A DNA stretch of 7,114 bases from Acidobacteriota bacterium (GTDB taxonomy: Bacteria > Acidobacteriota > Vicinamibacteria > Vicinamibacterales > 2-12-FULL-66-21), in contig JACCXG010000300.1 in the NCBI GenBank assembly GCA_013697225.1, forward strand, positions 1 to 7,114. Direction: 5' to 3'. A model generated the notes under the pieces. The model was given only the letters and a program-made list of their open reading frames with translations. It made no database searches and had not been told where the DNA came from. Of this stretch, positions 1-5,935 are shown one piece after another. Position 1 is the stretch's first letter. Every line of letters begins with the position of its first letter. The position numbers and the translations under genes are program-made.

Positions 1-58
1 CGGCGGTTGCCGGGAACAGCAGGCTCGAGGCGATGAGCAGTGCGCGGATACGCGTCAT
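1..58 (-). CDS. N-terminus of a secreted protein, cut by the left edge
   Basis: The minus strand reads ATG at 58-56 and stays open to the edge for 19 codons: MTRIRALLIASSLLFPATA. This has the shape of a Sec signal peptide: two arginines near the start, a hydrophobic core LLIASSLLF, and a likely cleavage site after the ATA at the end. A GGAAGG ribosome site on the minus strand (positions 72-67) sits 8 nt before the ATG, which supports the start. The gene is divergent from the MBL-fold hydrolase at 182. The mature domain lies outside the window, so no function can be given. It could be a lipoprotein or an outer-membrane protein if a later residue shows that. Confidence 0.7.
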   Translation of the reverse strand, partial: MTRIRALLIASSLLFPATA

Positions 59-71
59 TCCAGGATCCTTC

Positions 72-93
72 CAGCGGGCGTGAATGCCCGCTG
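72..93 (-). promoter_or_regulatory. Hairpin abutting the ribosome site of the left-edge gene
   Basis: On the minus strand CAGCGGGC, loop ATTCAC, GCCCGCTG form a perfect 8-bp stem with a 6-nt loop. The last G of the stem (position 72) is the first G of the GGAAGG ribosome site for the gene starting at 58. In RNA the stem would sit directly against the ribosome site; in DNA it could be an operator in the divergent control region. There is no T-run, so a terminator is unlikely. The structure is visible; the role is inferred. Confidence 0.45.
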
Positions 94-168
94 AGAGAGA
101 AAGAAGCAAAACCGGGGCCTTCGTTACGGTGTGTGCCCCACCTGCTGTTCATCCATCGTCCGCTGGCC

Positions 169-174
169 TATCAT
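169..174 (+). promoter_or_regulatory. Candidate -10 box for a leaderless MBL-hydrolase transcript
   Basis: TATCAT matches the TATAAT consensus at five of six positions and ends 7 nt before the ATG at 182. Transcription would then begin at or within a base of the start codon, giving an mRNA with no leader. In agreement, no Shine-Dalgarno-like sequence precedes that ATG (the 7 nt are TCGGGCC). The -35 match is poor: TGTTCA at 146-151, 17 nt upstream, agrees at three of six positions. Confidence 0.4.
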
Positions 175-181
175 TCGGGCC

Positions 182-1099
182 ATGAGAAGACCCACCGTGC
201 TCGTGGCCCTGATCGCTGTTGCGGCATTGTCGGTTGCCGTCAAGGCGGTGCAGGAGCCGGCAACCCAGAAGCCGAAAGTCATTGAAGTCCAGAAGCTCCG
301 CGAGAACCTCTTCGTCCTCACCGGAGGCGGCGGCAATACCGCTGTCTTCATCACGGCCGACGGGGTCGTCGTCGTGGACACCAAGCTTCCGGATTGGGGC
401 GCCCCGCTCCTGGCCAGGATCAGGGAACTGACCCCGAAACCGGTCACCACGATCATCAACACGCACACGCACTTCGACCATGTGAGCGGCAACGTGGAGT
501 TCCCCGCCAACGTCGAAGTCGTGGCGCACCGGAATACGGCGGCGCTGATGAAGGAGATGCGGACCGTGACCGGCTTCCCGCCGCAGGAGGGGAACATCTT
601 CACCGAGCACAAGGGCAGGGGGCTCCCGACACGCACGTTTACCGACACGCTGACGCTCGGCAAGGGGGCTGACCAGGTGGACCTGCGCTACTTCGGCCCC
701 GGCCACACCAGCGGCGACGCGTGGGTGGTCTTCCCGTCGCTCCGTGTTGCGCACGCGGGCGACATCTTCCCTGGCAAGAACCTCCCGATTCTCGACGCGA
801 ACAACGGCGGCAGCGGGGCCGCCATCGGCGACACGCTTGCCAAAGCCGCAGCGGGCCTGAAGGACGTCGAGGCGATTATCACCGGCCACAGCACCACGAT
901 GAGCGTCGCCGAACTGCAGGAATACGCCGAGTTCAACGAGGCGTTCCTCTCCGCCGTTCAGGACGGGAAGAAGGCCGGCCGATCCGCCGACGAGATCGCG
1001 TCGAGCTGGAAGACACCCGCCAAGTACACCGGCTACCGGGACACTCCGGTGGAACGGGTGAGAACCAACGTGAACGTGGTGCTCGGCGAGCTCGAATGA
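182..1099 (+). CDS. Exported MBL-fold metallo-hydrolase
   Basis: A 305-residue metallo-beta-lactamase-fold hydrolase. The N-terminus MRRPTVLVALIAVAALS is a signal peptide, probably cut after VKA (residues 20-22), so it acts in the periplasm or outside. The zinc ligands are clear: HTHFDH gives H95, H97, D99 and H100; GPGHTSGD gives H175; HAGD gives D194; TGHS gives H236. This is the two-metal set of the glyoxalase II-like branch, with the bridging aspartate, not a classical beta-lactamase set. The substrate is unknown. The ATG at 182 is preferred over an in-frame GTG at 131 because it opens directly on the signal peptide; the longer form would add 17 residues including three cysteines, while the 305-residue form has none. 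Neither start has a ribosome site. It is convergent with the metalloprotease gene and divergent from the left-edge gene. Confidence 0.9.
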   Translation: MRRPTVLVALIAVAALSVAVKAVQEPATQKPKVIEVQKLRENLFVLTGGGGNTAVFITADGVVVVDTKLPDWGAPLLARIRELTPKPVTTIINTHTHFDHVSGNVEFPANVEVVAHRNTAALMKEMRTVTGFPPQEGNIFTEHKGRGLPTRTFTDTLTLGKGADQVDLRYFGPGHTSGDAWVVFPSLRVAHAGDIFPGKNLPILDANNGGSGAAIGDTLAKAAAGLKDVEAIITGHSTTMSVAELQEYAEFNEAFLSAVQDGKKAGRSADEIASSWKTPAKYTGYRDTPVERVRTNVNVVLGELE

Positions 1100-1278
1100 T
1101 TCCGCCAGCTCATCGGGATCCTCCAAGGGGAGCTTGCCGGCGTGTCAGCATTTCGGCACCTCCGGCCGGACGTAGCGGAGGTCTTCACGCCCGCTGCAGT
1201 GGGATCCGGCAAAGGAGAAGCTCGTGGGCGAGTCCGCGAGGGAAGGCAACTCGCGCGCGTCCGCGTGATCCCGGCCGA
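1100..1278. other. Convergent intergenic region
   Basis: This 179-bp stretch lies between the 3' ends of the MBL hydrolase (plus) and the metalloprotease (minus). It holds a 7-bp inverted repeat at 1158-1182 and most of a second hairpin that runs into the metalloprotease stop codon. Open frames cross it on the plus strand but none has a ribosome site or a recognisable protein, so I see no gene here. No hairpin followed by a T-run is visible on either strand, so termination here is either Rho-dependent or not obvious. Confidence 0.6.
1158..1182. repeat. GC-rich inverted repeat in the convergent gap
   Basis: ACCTCCG (1158-1164) and CGGAGGT (1176-1182) form a perfect 7-bp stem around an 11-nt loop. 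The position between two gene ends fits either a two-way terminator or a dispersed REP-like element. There is no T-tract on either side. Copy number cannot be seen from one window. Confidence 0.4.
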
Positions 1279-1283
1279 TCACG
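1264..1283 (-). terminator. Weak hairpin over the metalloprotease stop codon
   Basis: CGTGATC (1264-1270) and GATCACG (1277-1283) pair as a perfect 7-bp stem with a 6-nt CCGGCC loop. It overlaps the TGA of the metalloprotease (1281-1279). A shorter competing stem GGCCG/CGGCC (1273-1286) uses some of the same bases. No run of T follows on the minus strand, so a true intrinsic terminator is doubtful. Confidence 0.2.
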
Positions 1284-3732
1284 GCCAGGGCAGCGGCACG
1301 CGGGCAGGTCTCGGCCGCGCAGCCGGATCCAGCCGTCCCTCCAGATATCGCTCGATGTCCCTGGCGGCCGTCGCGCGATGGCCGCGTTCCTCTCCCGTGG
1401 TCGCGCCGGGTGTTGCGAGCTGCCGGGCGAGCGCGGTGAGGTGATCTCCCGTGATCGCGCGGACCTGCGCGGTGGCTGACGCACTCGCCGCCAGGTCGAG
1501 CATGGCGTCCAGCGTGGCGCGCTGTGCGATCCGGCGCAGCGAGGCGTCCATGCCGGCGCCATCATCCGGCTGTGCGGACCGCCCCCACGTGGCGCCCACC
1601 ATGGCTGTCAGCACTTCGTCGAGACCGGGGTTCGCGGTATCCCGGGCGTTGAACGAGACCAGGCGCGCGGCGCGCTCCGGGTGCAGGATTCCGTTGAGAA
1701 TCTCCTGGGCGAGGCTGTGCGCCGCCGCCAGCGGGTCGAACGCCGTGCCGGCGGGCGTCGGGACGAGCGTCAGGTCCGCGTCGTACCCGAACGGCACCGG
1801 GGGCAGCAGCGTCGTCACGCGGTCGGGGATGCGCAGTTCGGCCGGCGCGAGCGCGCCGAGCACGCGCTGCAGGGCCGCGCGCTGATCGTCCGGCGGTGCA
1901 ATCCGCGTGGTGACGGTCGGCTCGCCCGCGATCGCATAGCCGAAGTCCATGCCGCCGATGTACTTGATCGCGCCGGTCAGCGCGTAGCGGTGGTGAAAGT
2001 ACACGTGTGCGAACCGGCGGTTCAGCACGGCGAGCGCTTCGCCCGGCTGTGCGGCCCGCGTATCGAACCGGTCGATGAGCAAGCGCCGGACCGCCATCGT
2101 GCGCTCCAGCGCGCTCAGCATGTCCGCCCCTTCGATCCACTGGCTGGCGCCGGGAATGGAGCCAGCCGCCCCGGCGTGCGCGTCGGCGACGAAACGGAGC
2201 CCCTGTGCTTCCCCGTCCCGCACGAGCTGACGCAGCCCTGCGGCTTCGGCCGCCGCGTCGGGATACCACGTGTAGGCGTACCGGATTGCCAGGATGTCGT
2301 GCGGACCTGGCGATGCGCGATACGCCTCGGAGATGTCGAGCCGCCCCTGGGGGTCCAGCCGGACGAGGGGGTAGGGATAGTCCATGACCGACGCGCGATC
2401 CTGCGTTGCCGCGATGAAGTTGTGCGCGAGCCCGAGCGTGTGGCCGATCTCATGGGCGGCGTGCTGCCGCCGGCGCGCCATCGAGAACTGTTCGGCTGTG
2501 AGCTGCAGCCCCTCCGCACCGGCGGCAGGCACCAGCCCCATGTAGATGTCGTGGTCCACCAGCGAGCGGTACGAGTCCATCCGCACGACCGTGCCGATGA
2601 TCTCGCCGGTTCGCGGATCCCGGTAGGAAGGTCCGACCGACGGACCGCGCTCGGTGCGATGCACCCAGTAGATCACCGGATAACGCGCATCCATCGGGTC
2701 GGCGTCCGCCGGCAGCGGCTCGATCCGGAACGCGTTCCGCCAGCCTGCCGCCTCGAACACCTCGTTCCACCACCGGCCGCCGTCGATGAACGCGCTGCGG
2801 TACGGCTCGGGGATCGCAGGGTCCATGTAGTAGACGATCGGCGTGACGGGTTCGACGGTCTCGCCACGCACGTAGGCCGCCGGGTCGCGCGGCTCCAGCC
2901 GCCAGCGGACGACGCCGCGACTGCGGTAGTCGGCATCGAACGGCTGGGCAAAATCGAAGAAGGAGATCGGGAACAAGCCCGCCCGCGGGTCGAAGGGGCG
3001 CATCGCGAGCGGCGGGTCCGGCAGCCGCACGAAGCTGTGGTGCTGCTGGAGCGTGATGGATCGCCCGTCCGGCGCATGCCTGTGGATGTCCGCGCCCGGA
3101 TCGTCTGACACGTAGGTGAGCACCGACCGGATTTCCGTGTTCGACGTGAAGGAGCGGGTGACCGCGCCGTCGATGTAGCTGCGGTCGCGGTCGGGACGAA
3201 AGGCGCCGAGCCGCGCGTTTCGCAGCTGCCCCGCCACGCCGTAGACGTCGCTCAGTAAGAAGTCGGTCGCGTCTACCGTGATGCCGCCCTTTCCGTCCTC
3301 CTCGATCGCGAACGAGGCGAGCACGGACTGCGGGAACGCCTCCTCGACGCTGCGCCGCAACGCCTCGTCACCGGATGCAGCACGAAACGCGGTGTTCCGC
3401 TGGACGAGCAGCACTCGCGCGCCGCGCCGTTCGAACCGCACCAGCGCCTCCGAACCGGTCTGCCCGCGGTCGAGCCCCGCCGCCATCGACCCGAGTCCCG
3501 TCGCCAGGGTGTTCAGATACAGCATGTCCTCGCCGGGGCGCAGGATGGTCAGCACGACACGGCCGGTCGCCGTGTCGTGGCGCACCGGAAGCAGGTGATC
3601 ATCCGCTCCGGCCGGACCGGAGGGCGCCGACGCGCGGGAGGTCGTTCCACCGGCGGACGCACAGGCCGAGAGCGGCACGATCACCGTGAGGGGAATGGCC
3701 AGCGTGCGTACCAGGCGGGCGAACGTCGTCAT
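1279..3732 (-). CDS. Lipoprotein zinc-dependent metalloprotease, metzincin type
   Basis: An 817-residue protease. The catalytic site is HEIGHTLGLAH: H427, H431 and H437 bind zinc and E428 is the general base. A Met-turn follows at SVMDYP (M450), so this is a metzincin. The length and layout match bacterial zinc-dependent metalloproteases with an N-terminal DUF5117-like region (about residues 55-290) and a DUF4953/Met-zincin region around and after the active site; domain names are from memory. The N-terminus has a lipobox LSAC with C24, so the protein should be lipid-anchored. Residue 25 is Ala, not Asp, which in a two-membrane cell favours the outer membrane. C24 is the only cysteine in the protein. 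The start ATG has AGAGGA (3745-3740) 7 nt upstream. The M24 gene lies 93 bp upstream on the same strand. Natural substrate unknown. Confidence 0.92.
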   Translation of the reverse strand: MTTFARLVRTLAIPLTVIVPLSACASAGGTTSRASAPSGPAGADDHLLPVRHDTATGRVVLTILRPGEDMLYLNTLATGLGSMAAGLDRGQTGSEALVRFERRGARVLLVQRNTAFRAASGDEALRRSVEEAFPQSVLASFAIEEDGKGGITVDATDFLLSDVYGVAGQLRNARLGAFRPDRDRSYIDGAVTRSFTSNTEIRSVLTYVSDDPGADIHRHAPDGRSITLQQHHSFVRLPDPPLAMRPFDPRAGLFPISFFDFAQPFDADYRSRGVVRWRLEPRDPAAYVRGETVEPVTPIVYYMDPAIPEPYRSAFIDGGRWWNEVFEAAGWRNAFRIEPLPADADPMDARYPVIYWVHRTERGPSVGPSYRDPRTGEIIGTVVRMDSYRSLVDHDIYMGLVPAAGAEGLQLTAEQFSMARRRQHAAHEIGHTLGLAHNFIAATQDRASVMDYPYPLVRLDPQGRLDISEAYRASPGPHDILAIRYAYTWYPDAAAEAAGLRQLVRDGEAQGLRFVADAHAGAAGSIPGASQWIEGADMLSALERTMAVRRLLIDRFDTRAAQPGEALAVLNRRFAHVYFHHRYALTGAIKYIGGMDFGYAIAGEPTVTTRIAPPDDQRAALQRVLGALAPAELRIPDRVTTLLPPVPFGYDADLTLVPTPAGTAFDPLAAAHSLAQEILNGILHPERAARLVSFNARDTANPGLDEVLTAMVGATWGRSAQPDDGAGMDASLRRIAQRATLDAMLDLAASASATAQVRAITGDHLTALARQLATPGATTGEERGHRATAARDIERYLEGRLDPAARPRPARVPLPWP

Positions 3733-3778
3733 CAGGGGTTCCTCTGGGGAAGGCGTGGAGTGTATACCGCCGCGGAAC

Positions 3779-3794
3779 GGGGGCGGGCGGGCGG
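3779..3794 (+). other. G-run tract upstream of the metalloprotease
   Basis: The plus strand has G runs of 5, 3, 3 and 2 separated by single C bases; it includes three tandem GGGC units (3781-3792). This is the template strand for the metalloprotease gene. It could fold as a two-layer or imperfect G-quadruplex, but the fourth run is only GG. It may simply reflect high GC. It touches the palindrome starting at 3794. Confidence 0.3.
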
Positions 3795-3815
3795 TCCTGT
3801 TCTGCAGGACAGAAC
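3794..3815. promoter_or_regulatory. Near-perfect 22-bp palindrome, candidate operator
   Basis: The 22 bp are symmetrical around CTGCAG (3802-3807). Nine of eleven pairs are Watson-Crick, one is G-T and one (3796 with 3813) is a mismatch. It can also fold in two mutually exclusive ways: GTCCTG with CAGGAC (3794-3799, 3805-3810), or GTTCTG with CAGAAC (3799-3804, 3810-3815). It sits 62 bp before the metalloprotease ATG and 27 bp before a weak -10-like TATACA on the minus strand (3766-3761), a reasonable place for a regulator to bind. It also follows the M24 stop by only 10 bp, so a role in the 3' end of that transcript is possible. The regulator is unknown. Confidence 0.45.
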
Positions 3816-3825
3816 GCAGGCCGTC

Positions 3826-5211
3826 CTACCTGATTACGTGCCACTGCGTCTGGCGGCCCGCGAGGTAGATGACGCGCGTGCCGTCGAACACCGCCGACTG
3901 CTCGAGCTTGATGTCGACCGGTTGGCCCTTCCACTCGGGCACCGGCACGCGGACGCTGCCCTCGATGGCATAGGCGGTGTTCGGGTGCACCTTCCAGTCG
4001 CCCTGGATCGGAATGGCGCCCGGTGAATCCCACATGCCGATGGTCGCCCCCGCTCCGTGTCCGTGGAAGCCGATCGGATGCGTGTACGTGTTGTGAGTGA
4101 TGCCCTCCCGGCGGGCGGCGGCCTGCACGGCGGCAAGCACCTCGTTGCCGGTCCGGCCCGCCGTGAACTCCGCGGTGAGGAGATCCTGCCAGCGATTGCC
4201 CACGGCCAGCGCCCGCTCCAGACTGGCGGGCACCTCCCGTTCGCCGAGGCGCAGGACGTATCCCATCTCCTGGGTGTCGGTGCTCAGGCGCAGGTAGGTG
4301 ATCCCGACATCCGTGTGGAGGACGTCCCCGCGCTGGATGACCACGCCGTAGTCGCCGCAGAATGGCGTCTTGTCGTCACATGTCGTGCCGGGGCGCTGGA
4401 CGTTGACGTAGGGCTGAAACCAGATCGGCAGGTCGAGCTCGGCAAACCGCTGCCGGATGTACCACGCCACGTCGTCGCTCGTCGTCACGCCTGGGGTGAT
4501 CACCCGGTCGGAAAAGGCTTCGGCGATCACGCCGCGCGCGAGGGACACGATGTGCGGGTACACCTCGAGCTCGCGGGGCGTGCGGGTTTCCAGCCAGCGC
4601 ACCGCCAGCGCCTCGGCGCTCACCACTCTGGAGGCGTACTCCGGTGGAAGGATGTCCATGAGGCGGTCGCGCAGGCCGCTCGTCAGGCCGTCCCCGAACG
4701 CCCAGTTCCGGCTGGTGTTGATGCCGATACGCCGGGGCCGGCGCTCGGCGATGAGCGCGCCGAGCCGGGTCCACTGCTCGTCGACGTCGTCCCCCTGCCA
4801 CACGGCTTCGTAGAACCCGGCCATGGGGTAGCGGCTCACGGTCAGCCGCTCCACGCCGTCCGGCCCGCCGCGGTCGTGGAACACGAGCATGGTCGTGCGG
4901 CGCGCGGCAAAGACCGGCTCCGGCACCAGCGTGAGGTACAACGGGTCCTCCACGTACTCGCGATTGACGATCACCCAGAGATCGATGTCCACCTCGCGCA
5001 TGAGGCGTGGAAGCAGCGTGTCGAGGCGATCCCGGAGCATGGCATTGACGGCCGCTGCGCGTTCCCGCTGCGGCAGGATGTGCTGATCGGCGCGAGCCAG
5101 CACCCGGCCTTGCCCGGGGGGGCCGTCTGCGCCCGTCTGCCGCGCCGACGGCGAGGTCAGCGCGGCGGCGAGCAGCAGGGTCGAGGTGAAGGTGAGCGCT
5201 CGGGGGGTCAC
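3826..5211 (-). CDS. Secreted M24-family metallopeptidase (aminopeptidase P/prolidase-like)
   Basis: A 461-residue pita-bread metallopeptidase. A signal peptide (hydrophobic core TLLLAAALTS, likely cut after PSA near residue 23) points to export, whereas classical aminopeptidase P is cytosolic. Residues about 50-205 form a creatinase-like N-terminal domain; 220-450 form the M24 domain. The five expected metal ligands are present: D301 in HTDVG, D312 eleven residues later, H378 in THPIG, E417 in YAIEG and E437 in KLEQ. H385 matches the second histidine of the family, but the acidic residue that usually follows it is Gly386. C278 and C285 are the only cysteines and may form a disulfide. It probably removes N-terminal residues from peptides, perhaps at X-Pro bonds; specificity is uncertain. 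The start is GTG, set by a strong AGGAGG site. Its own promoter and a 238-bp gap after DoxX suggest independent transcription, with the metalloprotease possibly read through downstream. Confidence 0.92.
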   Translation of the reverse strand: MTPRALTFTSTLLLAAALTSPSARQTGADGPPGQGRVLARADQHILPQRERAAAVNAMLRDRLDTLLPRLMREVDIDLWVIVNREYVEDPLYLTLVPEPVFAARRTTMLVFHDRGGPDGVERLTVSRYPMAGFYEAVWQGDDVDEQWTRLGALIAERRPRRIGINTSRNWAFGDGLTSGLRDRLMDILPPEYASRVVSAEALAVRWLETRTPRELEVYPHIVSLARGVIAEAFSDRVITPGVTTSDDVAWYIRQRFAELDLPIWFQPYVNVQRPGTTCDDKTPFCGDYGVVIQRGDVLHTDVGITYLRLSTDTQEMGYVLRLGEREVPASLERALAVGNRWQDLLTAEFTAGRTGNEVLAAVQAAARREGITHNTYTHPIGFHGHGAGATIGMWDSPGAIPIQGDWKVHPNTAYAIEGSVRVPVPEWKGQPVDIKLEQSAVFDGTRVIYLAGRQTQWHVIR

Positions 5212-5219
5212 GTGAAACG

Positions 5220-5225
5220 CCTCCT
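5220..5225 (-). promoter_or_regulatory. Ribosome binding site fixing the GTG start of the M24 gene
   Basis: AGGAGG on the minus strand is a full Shine-Dalgarno match and lies 8 nt before the GTG at 5211. It decides for this GTG start, which opens directly on the signal peptide. Confidence 0.8.
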
Positions 5226-5251
5226 GCCAACGCGTGTGGGAGCCTGCCAGG

Positions 5252-5257
5252 ATTATA
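5252..5257 (-). promoter_or_regulatory. -10 box of the M24 peptidase promoter
   Basis: The minus strand reads a perfect TATAAT in otherwise GC-rich DNA. Initiation about 7 nt downstream would give a leader of roughly 34 nt that includes the AGGAGG site. No good -35 hexamer stands at 16-19 nt spacing; GAACGT or CGAACG there match poorly. The perfect -10 and sensible geometry support a promoter, perhaps one aided by an activator. Confidence 0.5.
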
Positions 5258-5449
5258 GGCCGCGGGTTGCGGTCACGTTCGTGAGGGGAGGCTGCGCCGC
5301 ACGGTGGCGGACCTCGCCAGAGCGGGTGGCCAGGGCCAGCACCACCACACAGGTCGAAATCAGACTCGGGATGCGCGGTGCCGCGAGCGGGTGACCGAAC
5401 GCTTGAAACCGAGCCTCAGGCGCAACCGTACGCACCCGCAAGCCGCGCC

Positions 5450-5836
5450 TCAGCGGCGCTTCCACAGCAGCCGGTCGAGGCTCAGCGGCCCGGCGCCCCG
5501 TGCCGCGATGTACAGGAAGACAAAACAGTACAGCGCCGCAAGCTCCCCGCGGTTCATGATGGGCCAGACGTTCTGTGGATGATGTGAGATGAAATATGCG
5601 AAGGCCATCTGCCCGCTGCAGATGAAGGCCACTGGCGAGGTGAACATTCCAAGCATCACGAGCGTGCCGCCCACCAGCTCGATGACTCCCACAACACCAC
5701 GCAGCGACAGCAGTTCGACGGCGCGTCCGCCGAACATCCCGAACAGCTTCTGAAGGCCATGGAACAGGAAGAGAAACCCTGTCACGATCCGCAAGGCGGA
5801 GTAGGCATATGCCTCGAGGTTGGCTCTGAGTGCCAC
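5450..5836 (-). CDS. DoxX-family small membrane protein
   Basis: A 128-residue integral membrane protein with four predicted segments, near residues 12-31, 48-65, 68-84 and 98-112. The first carries the family-like pattern of a Gly-rich helix ending in FLFLFHGLQKLFG. This is typical of DoxX proteins, a broad family of four-helix inner-membrane proteins; some members are linked to thiol or redox stress, but the job of this one cannot be read here. The GTG at 5836 is chosen because GGAAGG lies 9 nt upstream. An earlier in-frame GTG at 5875 would add a hydrophilic MRGPIAPSGRKGV stretch and would place the ribosome site inside the gene. It lies 99 bp after the CRTAC1-type gene and 238 bp before the M24 gene, all on the minus strand. 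Its last codons LLWKRR end in a basic tail, expected to be cytoplasmic. Confidence 0.88.
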   Translation of the reverse strand: MALRANLEAYAYSALRIVTGFLFLFHGLQKLFGMFGGRAVELLSLRGVVGVIELVGGTLVMLGMFTSPVAFICSGQMAFAYFISHHPQNVWPIMNRGELAALYCFVFLYIAARGAGPLSLDRLLWKRR

Positions 5837-5845
5837 GACACCTTT

Positions 5846-5851
5846 CCTTCC
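5846..5851 (-). promoter_or_regulatory. Ribosome binding site deciding the DoxX start
   Basis: GGAAGG on the minus strand lies 9 nt before the GTG at 5836. A second purine run AAAGG follows it closer to the start. This placement makes 5836 the likely start. Confidence 0.6.
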
Positions 5852-5854
5852 CGA

Positions 5855-5871
5855 GGGGGCGATCGGCCCCC
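5855..5871 (-). promoter_or_regulatory. GC hairpin just before the DoxX ribosome site
   Basis: On the minus strand GGGGGC, loop CGATC, GCCCCC form a perfect 6-bp stem with a 5-nt loop, ending 3 nt before GGAAGG. It could stabilise the 5' end of the DoxX mRNA, modulate translation, or be a leftover terminator of the CRTAC1-type gene, though no T-run follows. A weak -10-like TATAGG (5883-5878) upstream would start transcription near the top of this hairpin. Confidence 0.35.
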
Positions 5872-5935
5872 GCACCGCCTATACGACCAGCAGGCGGGTT
5901 ACCGCTTCAACCGGATGCCCGCATTCGTGCTCGAA

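Noticed and set aside
131..181. Upstream GTG start for the MBL hydrolase
   Set aside because: It would place MCPTCC and a Trp-Pro stretch before a good signal peptide, and has no ribosome site.
182..1099. Class B beta-lactamase (antibiotic resistance) call
   Set aside because: The bridging Asp at residue 194 fits the glyoxalase II-like branch, and no lactamase-specific motif is visible.
149..1126. Minus-strand open frame of 325 codons opposite the MBL hydrolase
   Set aside because: The plus strand carries all MBL zinc ligands in order, so this frame is its shadow.
1681..3108. Long plus-strand open frame of 475 codons opposite the metalloprotease
   Set aside because: It is antisense to a gene with a clear catalytic motif. 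The translation is rich in Arg, Gly and Pro, has no domain and no ribosome site; such frames are common opposite GC-rich genes.
4057..5394. Plus-strand open frame of 445 codons opposite the M24 gene
   Set aside because: Antisense to a well-supported peptidase, low-complexity His/Arg/Val-rich composition and no recognisable family.
5415..5460. GGCGC/GCGCC complementary pieces around the DoxX stop as a terminator
   Set aside because: The stems are only 5-6 bp, compete with each other and no T-run follows on the minus strand.
5253..5465. 70-codon minus-strand frame between DoxX and the M24 gene
   Set aside because: It starts with GTG inside the DoxX 3' end, has no ribosome site, no recognisable family and ends in the TATAAT box. 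A hydrophobic patch in the middle is too short to argue for a real membrane protein.
5837..5875. Upstream GTG start for DoxX
   Set aside because: It would place the hairpin and ribosome site inside the coding region and add a tail unlike the family.
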